Assembly: GCF_004339765.1 (NCBI RefSeq)
Contig: NZ_SMGO01000001.1
Location: 558,001 to 622,000, forward strand
Reading direction: 5' to 3'
DNA: 64,000 nt
From: Albibacterium bauzanense
Lineage (GTDB): Bacteria > Bacteroidota > Bacteroidia > Sphingobacteriales > Sphingobacteriaceae
The notes under the pieces were generated by a model. It was not told where the DNA came from, did not search any database, and was given only the letters and a program-made list of their open reading frames with translations. Position numbers and translations under genes: made by a program. Below are positions 9,301 through 17,356 of this stretch, in pieces (position 1 is the stretch's first letter; the number at the start of each line of letters is the position of its first letter).

Positions 9301-9885
9301 TTTAAAGAAATGGATGAACGCTATCAGTTCATTAAACAAGAGAAAAATGATTTGCTGGAAGCCAGGGAAACCTTACTTCAAACCATCAAAGAGATTGACA
9401 ATACCGCACGAGAGAAGTTCATGATTGCATTTAATGATGTAAGAGAGAATTTCATCCAGGTATTCAGGTCTTTATTCAGCGAAGAAGATACTTGCGATAT
9501 TTTACTAACCGACCCTGAAAACCCATTAGAATCTGATATACAAATCATTGCCAGGCCTAAAGGAAAGAAGCCTCTATCAATCAACCAACTTTCGGGTGGT
9601 GAAAAAACCTTAACTGCGACCGCATTACTGTTCTCTCTTTACTTATCGAAACCTGCTCCTTTCTGTATATTCGATGAGGTGGATGCCCCGCTTGATGATA
9701 CTAATATCGATAAGTTCAATAATATAATCAGGACCTTCTCAACAAGGTCTCAATTTATTGTTATCTCTCATAATAAAAGGACAATCGCCAACACGGACAT
9801 CATTTATGGAGTAACCATGGTAGAACAAGGTATATCCAGGTTAGTAGCCGTAGATATGCAGGATTTAGTAGTCGATAGCAATTAA
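6340..9885 (+). CDS. smc: Chromosome segregation protein SMC
   Basis: 1181 residues, full length for bacterial SMC. Order: Walker A GPNGCGKSN at residues 31-39, a first long coiled coil (about 170-500), the hinge beginning near GFPESIRFLKK (about 505-680), the returning coiled coil, then the ABC signature LSGGEKT near 1083 and Walker B FCIFDEVDAPLDD near 1108. SMC forms the condensin ring with ScpA and ScpB; scpB lies at 19.8 kb, but scpA is not in the window. Upstream, TACCTTAG (6319-6326) is a weak -7 match. Its last 21 bases overlap the 3' end of the next gene on the other strand. Confidence 0.97.
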   Translation: MQLTRLDIKGFKSFGDKTTIHFNNGVTAIVGPNGCGKSNVVDAIRWVLGEQSTRNLRSEKMENVIFNGTKSRKAAQLAEVSLSFNNTNNTLPTSFSQVTITRKLYRSGESEYRINDVQCRLKDITDLFLDTGVGSDSYAIIELKMVDEIINNKENSRRTLFEEASGISKYKIRKKQTFNRLKETELDLSRIDDLLLEIEKNLKSLEYQARKTERYYHLKEQYKTNGIALASLRMAGFKKDLESIKEKELVQQQQNNQVSSEIFNVEEAIKKLKADLLTKESNLSTQQKALNKQSSEIQQYETERKVKNEQLRNLNEKNESLNKDLLQDKQQYNHIQYNLTRIKEELFIEKEKLNVSNQNLEGKSKEVDTLNNQQKTIKAELDELLSQKSIAQNKRYELEKSTAVLLIQIDALKQESQKSSSDNETHEIELSSFDKAVTEIKIRLETLQNDYDFFIKEEETLENQLKETTQRIEELNTQNNQEIRLLDARQNEYNLTKSLVDNLEGFPESIRFLKKNPKWKANVPLFSDILYCQENYRVAIENYLEPYMNYYVVDDTIDALTAIQLLNDSAKGKAGFFILNAVKPVDKEETLTADNLIPALTIIDVDKKYLHLCQQLLRNVYFERESTTSLQDHQLSDTDLVILDKHGSFIKKSYSISGGSVGLFEGKRIGRAKNLANLQTEINKLTKNQKSLESYLHLEQNKLASLKNSSRKEQLQEIKLQINQLTNELISVQTKQEQYQHFIAHNQSQKESIDQKIKEFEIELQEKKVELDSKTNAVELFNDRIDYLQKEHTSYSQLYADESALYNQQNISFHQQKNKVSGLEKDLEYREIQLENIENRVSKHQEEIERIKLLLQDTVQFVDLSDVDLQAMYEQKDSLTKGLSEIEKEYYAIRKDINDLEDKVVILRRNKEQTDILLNELKDRSNEIRLGLNALSERISVEFNLELEDIETQHSIEGDEEELREKTNRLKKQLDEFGAINPIAMESFKEMDERYQFIKQEKNDLLEARETLLQTIKEIDNTAREKFMIAFNDVRENFIQVFRSLFSEEDTCDILLTDPENPLESDIQIIARPKGKKPLSINQLSGGEKTLTATALLFSLYLSKPAPFCIFDEVDAPLDDTNIDKFNNIIRTFSTRSQFIVISHNKRTIANTDIIYGVTMVEQGISRLVAVDMQDLVVDSN

Positions 9886-10143
9886 ACTATTCAAAGGCAA
9901 TAGAATTCCACCTTTAATTTGCAAATATTTATCCGTTAAAGACCAGACCGTAGTTTCAATACGCTTCGGACCATCTTGGGTCATAAACGTGATACTTGAT
10001 TTTGATTTAAATTCATTTCCCAAACGAAGTGCATTCTGTAGCTTTGCCTTCAAATCTATACTATGATCAACAGGAGCATTAATAATCTTGTATTGATAAA
10101 TATCCTCTTTTTGTATAAGTTCTGTTATCATTGCATTTTCCAT
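9865..10143 (-). CDS. Conserved hypothetical protein, 92 aa
   Basis: 92 residues, no signal or membrane segment. The sequence alternates short strands and ends ILLPLNSLIAIDY, suggesting a small all-beta or alpha/beta fold; I recognise no family. Its 3' end overlaps the end of smc by 21 bases in the opposite direction, so transcription of each could affect the other. It lies 57 bases downstream of the SDR gene on the same strand and may be the tail of the recR-SDR operon. Coding is supported by length and composition but not by a known domain. Confidence 0.6.
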   Translation of the reverse strand: MENAMITELIQKEDIYQYKIINAPVDHSIDLKAKLQNALRLGNEFKSKSSITFMTQDGPKRIETTVWSLTDKYLQIKGGILLPLNSLIAIDY

Positions 10144-10200
10144 ATTCCAAACTAGTTAAGGGCCCTTATTTTTCTCGTGAATTTAATCAAAAAAATAGAT

Positions 10201-11019
10201 TTATTTAATTAAAGGATTTTTTTCTTTAGCAAATAATTTAAATACTTGCTTATCAACCCATCCGGGAAAGAATTTATTCATAAAAACAGCCATTTTACCC
10301 TGTGAAGTCATAATTAAGGACCTTTTCCTCTTAAATACCCCATCTACTATTCGCTGTGCAACCTCTTCTGCCGACATCATTTTTCCTTCATCCATGTTAG
10401 TTTCACCTTGCTGTTTTCCTCTGGTATCCAATGCTGTATTACGGATGTTAGAAGCCGTAAATCCCGGACAGGCAAGCATAACATGTAAGCCGGTTTTAAG
10501 ATTCTCAACCCGTAAAGATTCCATAAATCCGTTCATTGCAAATTTAGATGCCGAATAACCGGTTCTACCGGGTAAACCTCTATAGCCTGCGATGGAAGAA
10601 ACCCCCACTAAAGAACCTTTTGATGCTAATAGTGATGACATTGCATATTTACTGCAATATACAGTACCCCAAAAATTGACATCCATTAAAGTCTTAAGAA
10701 CCTGCAAGTCCAGATCCTTAAACAAAGCACGCATGCTAATTCCTGCATTATTAATTAGCACATCTATTCCTGAAAATTCAAGAAGAGTTTGTTCAATCAA
10801 ATTCCTGCAATCTTCTTCTTTGCTGACATCACATTGAATAGATTTTGTTTTAATCTGATACTTTTCTTCAAGCTCTACTCCTAGTTCACATAAAGATGCA
10901 TACTTCCTCGCAGCCAATACTATATTTGCTCCTCTTGCTGCAAACTCTTCTGCACAGGCCCGGCCTATTCCTGAAGAGGCACCCGTGATGATTACCGTTT
11001 TATTTTTAAAATCTTTCAA
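10201..11019 (-). CDS. SDR family oxidoreductase
   Basis: 272 residues of the classical short-chain dehydrogenase fold. The cofactor motif TGASSGIG is at residues 12-19, NNAG near 90, and the catalytic Ser and YSASK follow in VSSIAGYRGLPGRTGYSASKFAMNG. The basic residue after the second strand (AARK) suggests NADP(H) preference. Substrate unknown; the C-terminal extension resembles DltE/YqjQ-type SDRs. It starts 18 bases after recR, so the two form an operon. Confidence 0.85.
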   Translation of the reverse strand: MKDFKNKTVIITGASSGIGRACAEEFAARGANIVLAARKYASLCELGVELEEKYQIKTKSIQCDVSKEEDCRNLIEQTLLEFSGIDVLINNAGISMRALFKDLDLQVLKTLMDVNFWGTVYCSKYAMSSLLASKGSLVGVSSIAGYRGLPGRTGYSASKFAMNGFMESLRVENLKTGLHVMLACPGFTASNIRNTALDTRGKQQGETNMDEGKMMSAEEVAQRIVDGVFKRKRSLIMTSQGKMAVFMNKFFPGWVDKQVFKLFAKEKNPLIK

Positions 11020-11037
11020 TTCAGAGGGATTAAGAAA

Positions 11038-11652
11038 CTAAGCAATATTACGCTCGTATGGAATCCTGGTTACAATAGAACGTCCCAGGGTTACCTCATC
11101 AACATATTCTAATTCGCCACCAAAGGCTATTCCTCGAGCAATGGTGCTTATCTTCAAGTTAAAATCCTTTATTTTCTTATATAGATAGAAAATAGTGGTA
11201 TCACCCTCCATCGTTGCACTTAAAGCCAGAATAATCTCTTCTACCTCGCCTTTTCTCAAACGTTCAAGAAGCTGTTCAATTCTCAAATCTGTTGGTCCTA
11301 CCCCATCCATCGGCGATATTAATCCGCCTAAAACATGATACACACCTTGAAACTGATTGGTATTTTCAATTGCCATTACGTCACGCGTATCCTCAACCAC
11401 ACAAATAATACTTTTATCTCTTTTATGAGAAGCACAGATCTCACAAATCTGATTATCAGCTATATTATAGCATTCTGAGCAATATTTAATCTTAGTCTTC
11501 AGCTCACTCATTGCTTCACTAAAGCGATTTACATCCTGTTCAGACTGGTTTAAAAGATGCAGCACTAATCGCAGTGCGCTCTTTTGTCCAATACCTGGTA
11601 AACGGCTAAATTCATTTACCGCATTTTCAAGTAGTTTAGAAGAAAAATTCAT
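11038..11652 (-). CDS. recR: Recombination mediator RecR
   Basis: 204 residues, normal length. Helix-hairpin-helix near the start ([15 protein letters not shown]), a four-cysteine zinc finger (C58, C61, C70, C73), then a Toprim domain beginning [11 protein letters not shown] and a C-terminal Walker-B-like segment ([20 protein letters not shown]). RecR works with RecO, and in some bacteria RecF, to load RecA on single-stranded gaps. It leads an operon with the SDR gene; recO and recF are not in the window. Confidence 0.96.
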   Translation of the reverse strand: MNFSSKLLENAVNEFSRLPGIGQKSALRLVLHLLNQSEQDVNRFSEAMSELKTKIKYCSECYNIADNQICEICASHKRDKSIICVVEDTRDVMAIENTNQFQGVYHVLGGLISPMDGVGPTDLRIEQLLERLRKGEVEEIILALSATMEGDTTIFYLYKKIKDFNLKISTIARGIAFGGELEYVDEVTLGRSIVTRIPYERNIA

Positions 11653-11754
11653 CTAACAAAGATAGAAATTCTACCTAAAAATTGCAGTGTAGAAAGTAGC
11701 ATATACCCAAAGCCGAAGTAATTTATTAAATTAGCCCAATTCTATAAAAATATT

Positions 11755-12465
11755 ATGGTAGAACAAGGAGAAGATAGAATCAGAGATGCATTCGAGAATA
11801 AAAGCTGGCAAGAAATCAAAGTAACTGATTCATGGCAGATATTTAAAATCATGGCAGAATTTGTAGAAGGATTTGAAAAAATGGCCAAAATAGGTCCATG
11901 TGTTTCAATATTCGGCTCTGCACGTACACCTCGCGACCATGCATCTTATAAACTCGCAGAAGATTGCGCCCGACTATTAACTGAAAAGGGCTATGGTGTT
12001 ATTTCAGGTGGTGGCCCCGGAATTATGGAAGCTGCTAACAAAGGAGCTTATGAGGCTGGCGGAAAGTCGGTTGGGTTGAATATTGACCTGCCTTTCGAGC
12101 AGTTTCACAATCAATACATCGATCGCGATAAACTCTTAGAGTTCAATTACTTCTTTGTTAGAAAGGTGATCTTTACCAAGTACTCACAAGGATATATCGT
12201 ACTCCCCGGAGGTTTTGGAACGATGGATGAACTGTTTGAAGCCATTACACTAGTACAAACAGGTAAAATAGCCCGGTTCCCAATAGTTCTGGTTGGAAAA
12301 GAGTACTACGGTGGCATTTTTGATTGGATAAAAACCCAAATGCTTGGAGCAGGAAATATTAGCGAGGGTGATTTAAGCCTTTATAGATTAGTTGATACGG
12401 CAGAAGAAGCAGTTGAACATATATTTAGATTCTACAATAAATACTTGCTTAAACCAAACTTCTAG
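11755..12465 (+). CDS. LOG family protein (TIGR00730-type Rossmann fold)
   Basis: 236 residues. Two family signatures are present: GGGPGIMEAANKGA and PGGFGTMDELFEA (the PGGxGTxxE motif), with the conserved Arg before it in VRKVIF. LOG proteins cleave the ribose phosphate from cytokinin nucleotides or hydrolyse other nucleotide 5'-monophosphates; old annotations as lysine decarboxylase are wrong for this family. The N-terminal extension of about 40 residues marks the longer bacterial type. TAAATTAG at 11727-11734 is a near match to a -7 box. queG follows 26 bases later in the same direction. Confidence 0.88.
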   Translation: MVEQGEDRIRDAFENKSWQEIKVTDSWQIFKIMAEFVEGFEKMAKIGPCVSIFGSARTPRDHASYKLAEDCARLLTEKGYGVISGGGPGIMEAANKGAYEAGGKSVGLNIDLPFEQFHNQYIDRDKLLEFNYFFVRKVIFTKYSQGYIVLPGGFGTMDELFEAITLVQTGKIARFPIVLVGKEYYGGIFDWIKTQMLGAGNISEGDLSLYRLVDTAEEAVEHIFRFYNKYLLKPNF

Positions 12466-12491
12466 CGGCTATATAAGCTTATTACTATATC

Positions 12492-13427
12492 ATGTCTGTT
12501 GCTTCAACTTATAGCGCATTAATAAAAAAAGAAGCAGAACGTTTAGGCTTTCTTTCTTGCGGTATATCCAAAGCAGATTTTCTTGAAGATGAAGCCCCAC
12601 ACTTAGAGAGGTGGCTTAAAAACAATTATCAGGGTGAGCTCTATTATATGGAGAACAACTTTGATAAACGCTTAGATCCACGTTTATTAGTTGATGATGC
12701 AAAGTCGGTTATATCGCTATCATACAACTACTTTACAGAAGAAAAACAGCAAGACCCACAGGCTCCAAAACTATCGAAATATGCTTACGGAACGGATTAT
12801 CATTTCGTAATCAAAGATAAACTCAAAGAGCTTCTATTGTTTATTCAAGAACATATTGGAGAGGTATCTGGAAGAGCTTTTGTTGATTCTGCACCAGTAT
12901 TAGACAAGGCCTGGGCAGAAAGGGCTGGATTAGGGTGGATAGGTAAACATAGCCTTTTGCTCTCCAAACAAAAAGGATCCTTCTTTTTCTTATCGGAATT
13001 AATTGTTGATCTTGAATTAGAATACGATTCAAAAATACAAACAGACCATTGTGGAAGCTGCACAAAATGCATTGATGCCTGTCCTACAGATGCCTTACTG
13101 GATAATAAAACAGTAAATGCCAGCAAGTGTATTTCTTACCTCACCATTGAATTAAAAGAAAGCATTCCCTCCTCTTTCTCAGGAAAAATGGATAACTGGA
13201 TGTTTGGATGTGATATTTGCCAGGATGTATGCCCCTGGAATCGCTTTTCTATACAACATCAGGAACCTTTATTTAATCCCCATCCTGATTTATTAGGAAT
13301 GACTAAACAAGATTGGGAGGAAATAACAGAAGATACGTTTAAAAAGATATTTAAGAAATCGGCAGTGAAGAGAACAAAATATGCTGGTCTAAAACGCAAT
13401 ATCACGTTCCTGGACCAGCATACCTAA
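12492..13427 (+). CDS. queG: Epoxyqueuosine reductase QueG
   Basis: 311 residues. QueG carries out the last step of queuosine synthesis, reducing epoxyqueuosine in tRNA with cobalamin and two 4Fe-4S clusters. Both clusters are visible: C187, C190, C193 and C197 in [12 protein letters not shown], and [11 protein letters not shown] near residue 240. The conserved [23 protein letters not shown] stretch lies before them. Likely co-transcribed with the LOG gene. The last coding bases contain a 10-bp inverted repeat (13380-13389 with 13413-13422) that may help end the transcript before the convergent exonuclease gene. Confidence 0.95.
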   Translation: MSVASTYSALIKKEAERLGFLSCGISKADFLEDEAPHLERWLKNNYQGELYYMENNFDKRLDPRLLVDDAKSVISLSYNYFTEEKQQDPQAPKLSKYAYGTDYHFVIKDKLKELLLFIQEHIGEVSGRAFVDSAPVLDKAWAERAGLGWIGKHSLLLSKQKGSFFFLSELIVDLELEYDSKIQTDHCGSCTKCIDACPTDALLDNKTVNASKCISYLTIELKESIPSSFSGKMDNWMFGCDICQDVCPWNRFSIQHQEPLFNPHPDLLGMTKQDWEEITEDTFKKIFKKSAVKRTKYAGLKRNITFLDQHT

Positions 13428-13451
13428 TTCTATTTAAAGAATCTCTCTTTA

Positions 13452-14426
13452 CTATTTTCCGAACTTATCTTGCAAACTTTTTAACATATCTGCAGAGATA
13501 GGACGAGGAGGTTTAGATGACTCTTTTGGTCTCTCTCTTTCTGTTTTAACGGGTGGTTTTGCCTGGGCACTACTTTCACCTATCTGCTGACTTTTCTTTG
13601 GAGCATCAGGAGCCTTGGCCTGACTCTGACGTGAACGATTCCAGATCCTTTCTAAACAAGTCTTTGTATACATTGGAAAATCACCTTTCATCATCCAGGC
13701 ATAATAACTAGGTTCAATTTTAAAAATCTCCTCTACAGCCCTGCCTTTATGCTTGCCAAAGCTAAAAATCTCTATCCCCTCATTATCATAAACCATTCTT
13801 CCTGCGAAATCAACAGTTTTATTAAGATTAGTGAATTTATGCAAAGCCTCAATATCGTTTTTAACTGGAATCGACACTTTACCGGATTTATCTTCCCACT
13901 CTTTATTCTCGTATCTTAAAACCTGAGCTTTTAACACTTCAAAAGTGGCTATAACATCAGCCTCGGCTGAATGTGCATCTATTAAATCCTTTTCACAATA
14001 AAATTTATAAGCAGCCTTTAATGTACGCTGCTCCATCTGATGAAATATATTTTGAACATCAACAAAGAACCGGTTCTCGATATCAAAAGGAACATTCACC
14101 CGCAAGAACTCTTCCATCAATACTGGAATATCGAACCGATTTGAATTATAACCACCCAAATCAGCATCACCAATAAAATCTGCCAATTCCTGCGCTACTT
14201 CTCTAAAGGTTGGAGCATCAGCAATATCCTCCTGGTAAATACCATGAATTAATGAAGATTCTAATGGAATAGGCATTTCAGGATTAATCCGAAAGGTCTT
14301 TGTTTCTTCTGTACCATCAGGATTAGCTTTCAGTGCGCTGATCTCCACGATCCTGTCAGATGCTACATTAACACCCGTAGTTTCAAGATCAAAAATAACA
14401 AGGGGGCGTTTTAAAATTAAAGTCAT
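13452..14426 (-). CDS. DnaQ-like 3'-5' exonuclease with ExoX-type C-terminus
   Basis: 324 residues. The DEDDh exonuclease core spans about residues 8-175: FDLETTG (D, E), YNSNRFDIPVL (D) and AHSAEADVIAT (H, D). A second conserved block, FGKHKGRAVEEI through PSYYAWMMKGDFP (about 225-255), resembles the C-terminal domain of ExoX-like proteins. The tail is Lys/Pro-rich and probably disordered. It may be a stand-alone proofreading or repair exonuclease; it lacks any polymerase domain. Last gene of the mtaB - NlpC - small peptide series. Confidence 0.85.
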   Translation of the reverse strand: MTLILKRPLVIFDLETTGVNVASDRIVEISALKANPDGTEETKTFRINPEMPIPLESSLIHGIYQEDIADAPTFREVAQELADFIGDADLGGYNSNRFDIPVLMEEFLRVNVPFDIENRFFVDVQNIFHQMEQRTLKAAYKFYCEKDLIDAHSAEADVIATFEVLKAQVLRYENKEWEDKSGKVSIPVKNDIEALHKFTNLNKTVDFAGRMVYDNEGIEIFSFGKHKGRAVEEIFKIEPSYYAWMMKGDFPMYTKTCLERIWNRSRQSQAKAPDAPKKSQQIGESSAQAKPPVKTERERPKESSKPPRPISADMLKSLQDKFGK

Positions 14427-14450
14427 GATTATATTATAAGGAGGGAAAAA

Positions 14451-14570
14451 TTAACTGAATATGATGATTCCTATTATGATACCAACTATCATTACTACAT
14501 ATAGGGATATCTCAGAACTTGCATAATGTGTAAAATGACTCCACATACTTTCTTTATGCTTAGGTTTCAT
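14451..14570 (-). CDS. Small membrane peptide, 39 aa
   Basis: A short reading frame from ATG at 14570 to TAA at 14451. The first 20 residues are polar with His and Lys (MKPKHKESMWSHFTHY), then SLYVVMIVGIIIGIIIFS forms one membrane helix ending the protein. It lies in a 190-base gap between the NlpC/P60 and exonuclease genes on the same strand, so it could be part of their transcript. No family recognised. The amphipathic head plus single helix is typical of real small membrane proteins; comparison with related genomes would decide. Confidence 0.5.
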   Translation of the reverse strand: MKPKHKESMWSHFTHYASSEISLYVVMIVGIIIGIIIFS

Positions 14571-14616
14571 ATAACAAATTTAAAAAATCAAACGATATAT
14601 TCAGCAATTATAATGA

Positions 14617-15183
14617 TTATAAAACAGAGCCAGCACGAGAAAAATATTTCCAATACCAGGGTTCTTTCAAATCGCTGATTATTACTCCTTTACTGGTCGA
14701 TACATGTACAAATTTATTATTTCCCAAATAAACTCCAACATGGTCAAAGGTCTTTCCATCAAAATTAAAAAACACCAGATCGCCTTCCTTTAATTGATTC
14801 TCATACTTTCGTTTAACAACTTCAGCCATATCCCTCGCAGTTCTAGGAAGGGTTTTACCATATACATCCAATATCAAATGATTTGTAAAAGCAGAGCAGT
14901 CTATTCCTCTTTTATCCTGGCCACCCAAACGATGAGGAATCCCCATCCATTCATCAATGTATCTATAGAGTTCGTAATTTTTAAGATCCTTGGCATCTAC
15001 GCCAATAATATCCGCGTATTTATTAAAAATATTTCCAGAAGATGGGTTATTCCTTACAGAAGAAGATGGTGATGAAGGTAATGTTGTACGAAGACGTTCG
15101 GGGCGAGATAAACAACTCGTTAAAACGCTTGCACAAAATACAAGGATTATCCATGTACTAAGTCTTTTCCCCATCATTACCAA
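14617..15183 (-). CDS. NlpC/P60 (C40) cell-wall peptidase lipoprotein
   Basis: 188 residues. The lipoprotein signal ends in a lipobox VLTSC (Cys 24). After a Ser/Pro-rich linker comes an NlpC/P60 domain: catalytic Cys in RGIDCSAFTN, His in FDHVGVYLGNNKF and a third polar residue in FVHVSTSKG. Such enzymes cut D-gamma-Glu-meso-Dpm or related stem peptide bonds in peptidoglycan. It starts 6 bases after mtaB and is probably translated from the same mRNA. Confidence 0.92.
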   Translation of the reverse strand: MVMMGKRLSTWIILVFCASVLTSCLSRPERLRTTLPSSPSSSVRNNPSSGNIFNKYADIIGVDAKDLKNYELYRYIDEWMGIPHRLGGQDKRGIDCSAFTNHLILDVYGKTLPRTARDMAEVVKRKYENQLKEGDLVFFNFDGKTFDHVGVYLGNNKFVHVSTSKGVIISDLKEPWYWKYFSRAGSVL

Positions 15184-15189
15184 TAAAAG

Positions 15190-16509
15190 CTAATGAATAA
15201 AGGTTTCAGTAAGCTGTTGAATCTGAACATGGTTCTCTTCACTAATAGATAAAAGTTTCGCTTCAATAACTTCATTAATTAAAAGAGGATCATATGGCGT
15301 TTCAACCTTAACATAGTTCGATGAAAACCCATGCATTAATCCATTCTTCTGATCACTTTCAAATAATATCTCAACCTGCTTGCCAAGTTGTTGCTCATAA
15401 AACAAACGACGCTTCTTCTCAGATAGTATATGCAGCATTTTACTTCTCTCTGATCTGCTGGCACCAGGTACCGAACCTTCCATTTGTGCAGCGATGGTAT
15501 TTTCTCTCTCTGAATAAGTAAAAACATGCAGATAAGAGATTGGCAATTCATTTAAGAACTGGTAAGTATCGAGGAAGTCTTCCCTGCTTTCTCCAGGAAA
15601 CCCCACAATCACATCAACACCAATGCAGCAATCCGGCATTAAAGCTTTTATCGTTTTTACACGTTCTACATATAACTCACGTCGATATCTGCGTCTCATC
15701 AGTCCCAATATTTTATTAGAACCCGATTGGAGAGGCATATGGAAATGAGGAACAAAACGCTTAGAATTTGCTACAAAATGAATCACCTCATCGGTTAATA
15801 AATTAGGTTCAATAGAAGATATTCTAAACCTGTTAATACCTTCTACATGATCTAAAGCAGTAATTAGATCTAGAAAAGTCTCCTTACGCTCACCATTTTG
15901 CAATCCAAAATCACCAATATTCACCCCCGTCAATACAATTTCCTTAATTCCGGATGCAGCAATTTCTTCAGCTTGTTTAACAATGTCTGAAATTTTACCA
16001 CTTCTGCTGGCTCCTCTGGCAAGCGGTATGGTGCAAAAAGTACAAGAATAATCGCAACCATCCTGAACCTTCAAGAAGGTACGTGTACGGTCACCAATAG
16101 AAAAGGCAGGAACGAAAATATTGGTTTCAGAAATAGGTTTATTATGAATAATTGCCTTAGGCTGCTTCGTTAACTCATTGATATGTTCAATAATGTTAAA
16201 CTTTTCAGCAGCGCCCAATACCATATCCACGCCTTCAATTTCAGAGATCTCTTTTGGCTTTAACTGAGCGTAACAACCAACAATGGTTATGTATGCACCT
16301 GGCGAATGCTTTAAAGCTTCTTTTACAACCTTTCTACACTTTTTATCTGCATGGTCTGTAACAGAGCAGGTATTAATTACATATACATCTGCTTTCTCGT
16401 TAAAAGCAACAGGCTCATATCCAGCATCCTGAAACAACCTGCCGATGGATGATGTTTCAGAAAAGTTAAGTTTACAACCTAATGTATAAAAAGCTACTTT
16501 CCTATTCAT
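15190..16509 (-). CDS. mtaB: tRNA t6A37 methylthiotransferase MtaB
   Basis: 439 residues from the preferred start at 16509 (MNRKVAFYTLGCKLN); a Met four codons earlier is possible. Three parts are seen: the MTTase N-terminal domain with three cysteines (TLGCKLN, NTCSVTDHAD, VGCYAQ), a radical SAM core with CDYSCTFC, and a C-terminal TRAM-like region. MtaB adds the methylthio group to t6A at position 37 of tRNAs reading ANN codons. The TLGCKLN start distinguishes MtaB from MiaB and RimO. First gene of the mtaB - NlpC - small peptide - exonuclease series. Confidence 0.94.
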   Translation of the reverse strand: MNRKVAFYTLGCKLNFSETSSIGRLFQDAGYEPVAFNEKADVYVINTCSVTDHADKKCRKVVKEALKHSPGAYITIVGCYAQLKPKEISEIEGVDMVLGAAEKFNIIEHINELTKQPKAIIHNKPISETNIFVPAFSIGDRTRTFLKVQDGCDYSCTFCTIPLARGASRSGKISDIVKQAEEIAASGIKEIVLTGVNIGDFGLQNGERKETFLDLITALDHVEGINRFRISSIEPNLLTDEVIHFVANSKRFVPHFHMPLQSGSNKILGLMRRRYRRELYVERVKTIKALMPDCCIGVDVIVGFPGESREDFLDTYQFLNELPISYLHVFTYSERENTIAAQMEGSVPGASRSERSKMLHILSEKKRRLFYEQQLGKQVEILFESDQKNGLMHGFSSNYVKVETPYDPLLINEVIEAKLLSISEENHVQIQQLTETFIH

Positions 16510-16582
16510 AATTGCTTGCAAAAATAAGAAATTATTTAAGAGCTTTCCTATTCATTAGGATTCATAAAGAATAACACCTTCT

Positions 16583-17245
16583 TTAACTCTCTGTTTCCAG
16601 ATAAGGTGTGTCAACAGGTTTGGATTCAGGCGAACCCTTTTGACGTAAAAAGATAGTTAACACAACAATGGATGCGACAGATAGAAATTCGCTTTGCCAA
16701 TTCTGAAAAGTCTCAAACCAAAAGGTTGGCTCAAAAACATACATTGATATTTCAACTACAGGTTTTCCGTCCATCTTCTGCTCAACATTAAAATCTTCCC
16801 AGCTACCATAAAAATGCATTGTCCAACTTATAAGAAATAACAATAAAAAAGTGAGGGATAAAGAATGACTGTACAATTTTAAGATCCAACCACCCTTACG
16901 AACAGGCCAGGGAGCTTTAGCCGAGGGCTCGGGTTCTCTATCTACCGGTTCCTTTCCTTCTATCTTTTTAGATTCTGCAGATCCTATCTGACGTAAACTA
17001 ATAGTAAGCACCACATATAAAGCCATTTGAAGAAATTCACTTTCAAAGTTTTCAAAAGTAGCTGAAATAAAATGACCACTATTTAAATATTCTGTAAATG
17101 ATAAAGCAGCCATTGAAGCGTCTTCTAATTCAGAATTATGGACTTTAAAGCCTGTTAAGGCCTGTGCCAAAAGAGTTATGAAAAATAGAGCAATGAAAAC
17201 TATCGATAAACTATTACGATATAACCAAGAATAGTGCTTCTTCAT
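16583..17245 (-). CDS. DUF6766 family membrane protein, internally duplicated
   Basis: 220 residues from the Met at 17245 (MKKHYSWLYRN); an upstream start at 17320 would add 25 residues lacking support. Four hydrophobic helices are arranged as two repeats, each a helix followed by a loop, then a SEFL motif and a second helix ending LRQ.GS.ESK: FESEFLQMALYVVLTISLRQ near residue 85 and WQSEFLSVASIVVLTIFLRQ near 200. The two halves are plainly a tandem duplication. Function unknown. Divergent from the DUF763 gene. Confidence 0.75.
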   Translation of the reverse strand: MKKHYSWLYRNSLSIVFIALFFITLLAQALTGFKVHNSELEDASMAALSFTEYLNSGHFISATFENFESEFLQMALYVVLTISLRQIGSAESKKIEGKEPVDREPEPSAKAPWPVRKGGWILKLYSHSLSLTFLLLFLISWTMHFYGSWEDFNVEQKMDGKPVVEISMYVFEPTFWFETFQNWQSEFLSVASIVVLTIFLRQKGSPESKPVDTPYLETES

Positions 17246-17356
17246 ATATTTATTTTTATACCAAATTATCTGTAAAAAGGTGTTCTCTAAAATAACATTC
17301 AATCTCTTATTAAGTTTCATGATGAATAAAACTAATTAAATTAGTAAATTGCATGC

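Noticed and set aside
13380-13422. Terminator inside the end of queG
   Set aside because: A 10-bp stem exists, but there is no T run after it and it lies within codons; mentioned only as a possible aid to termination.
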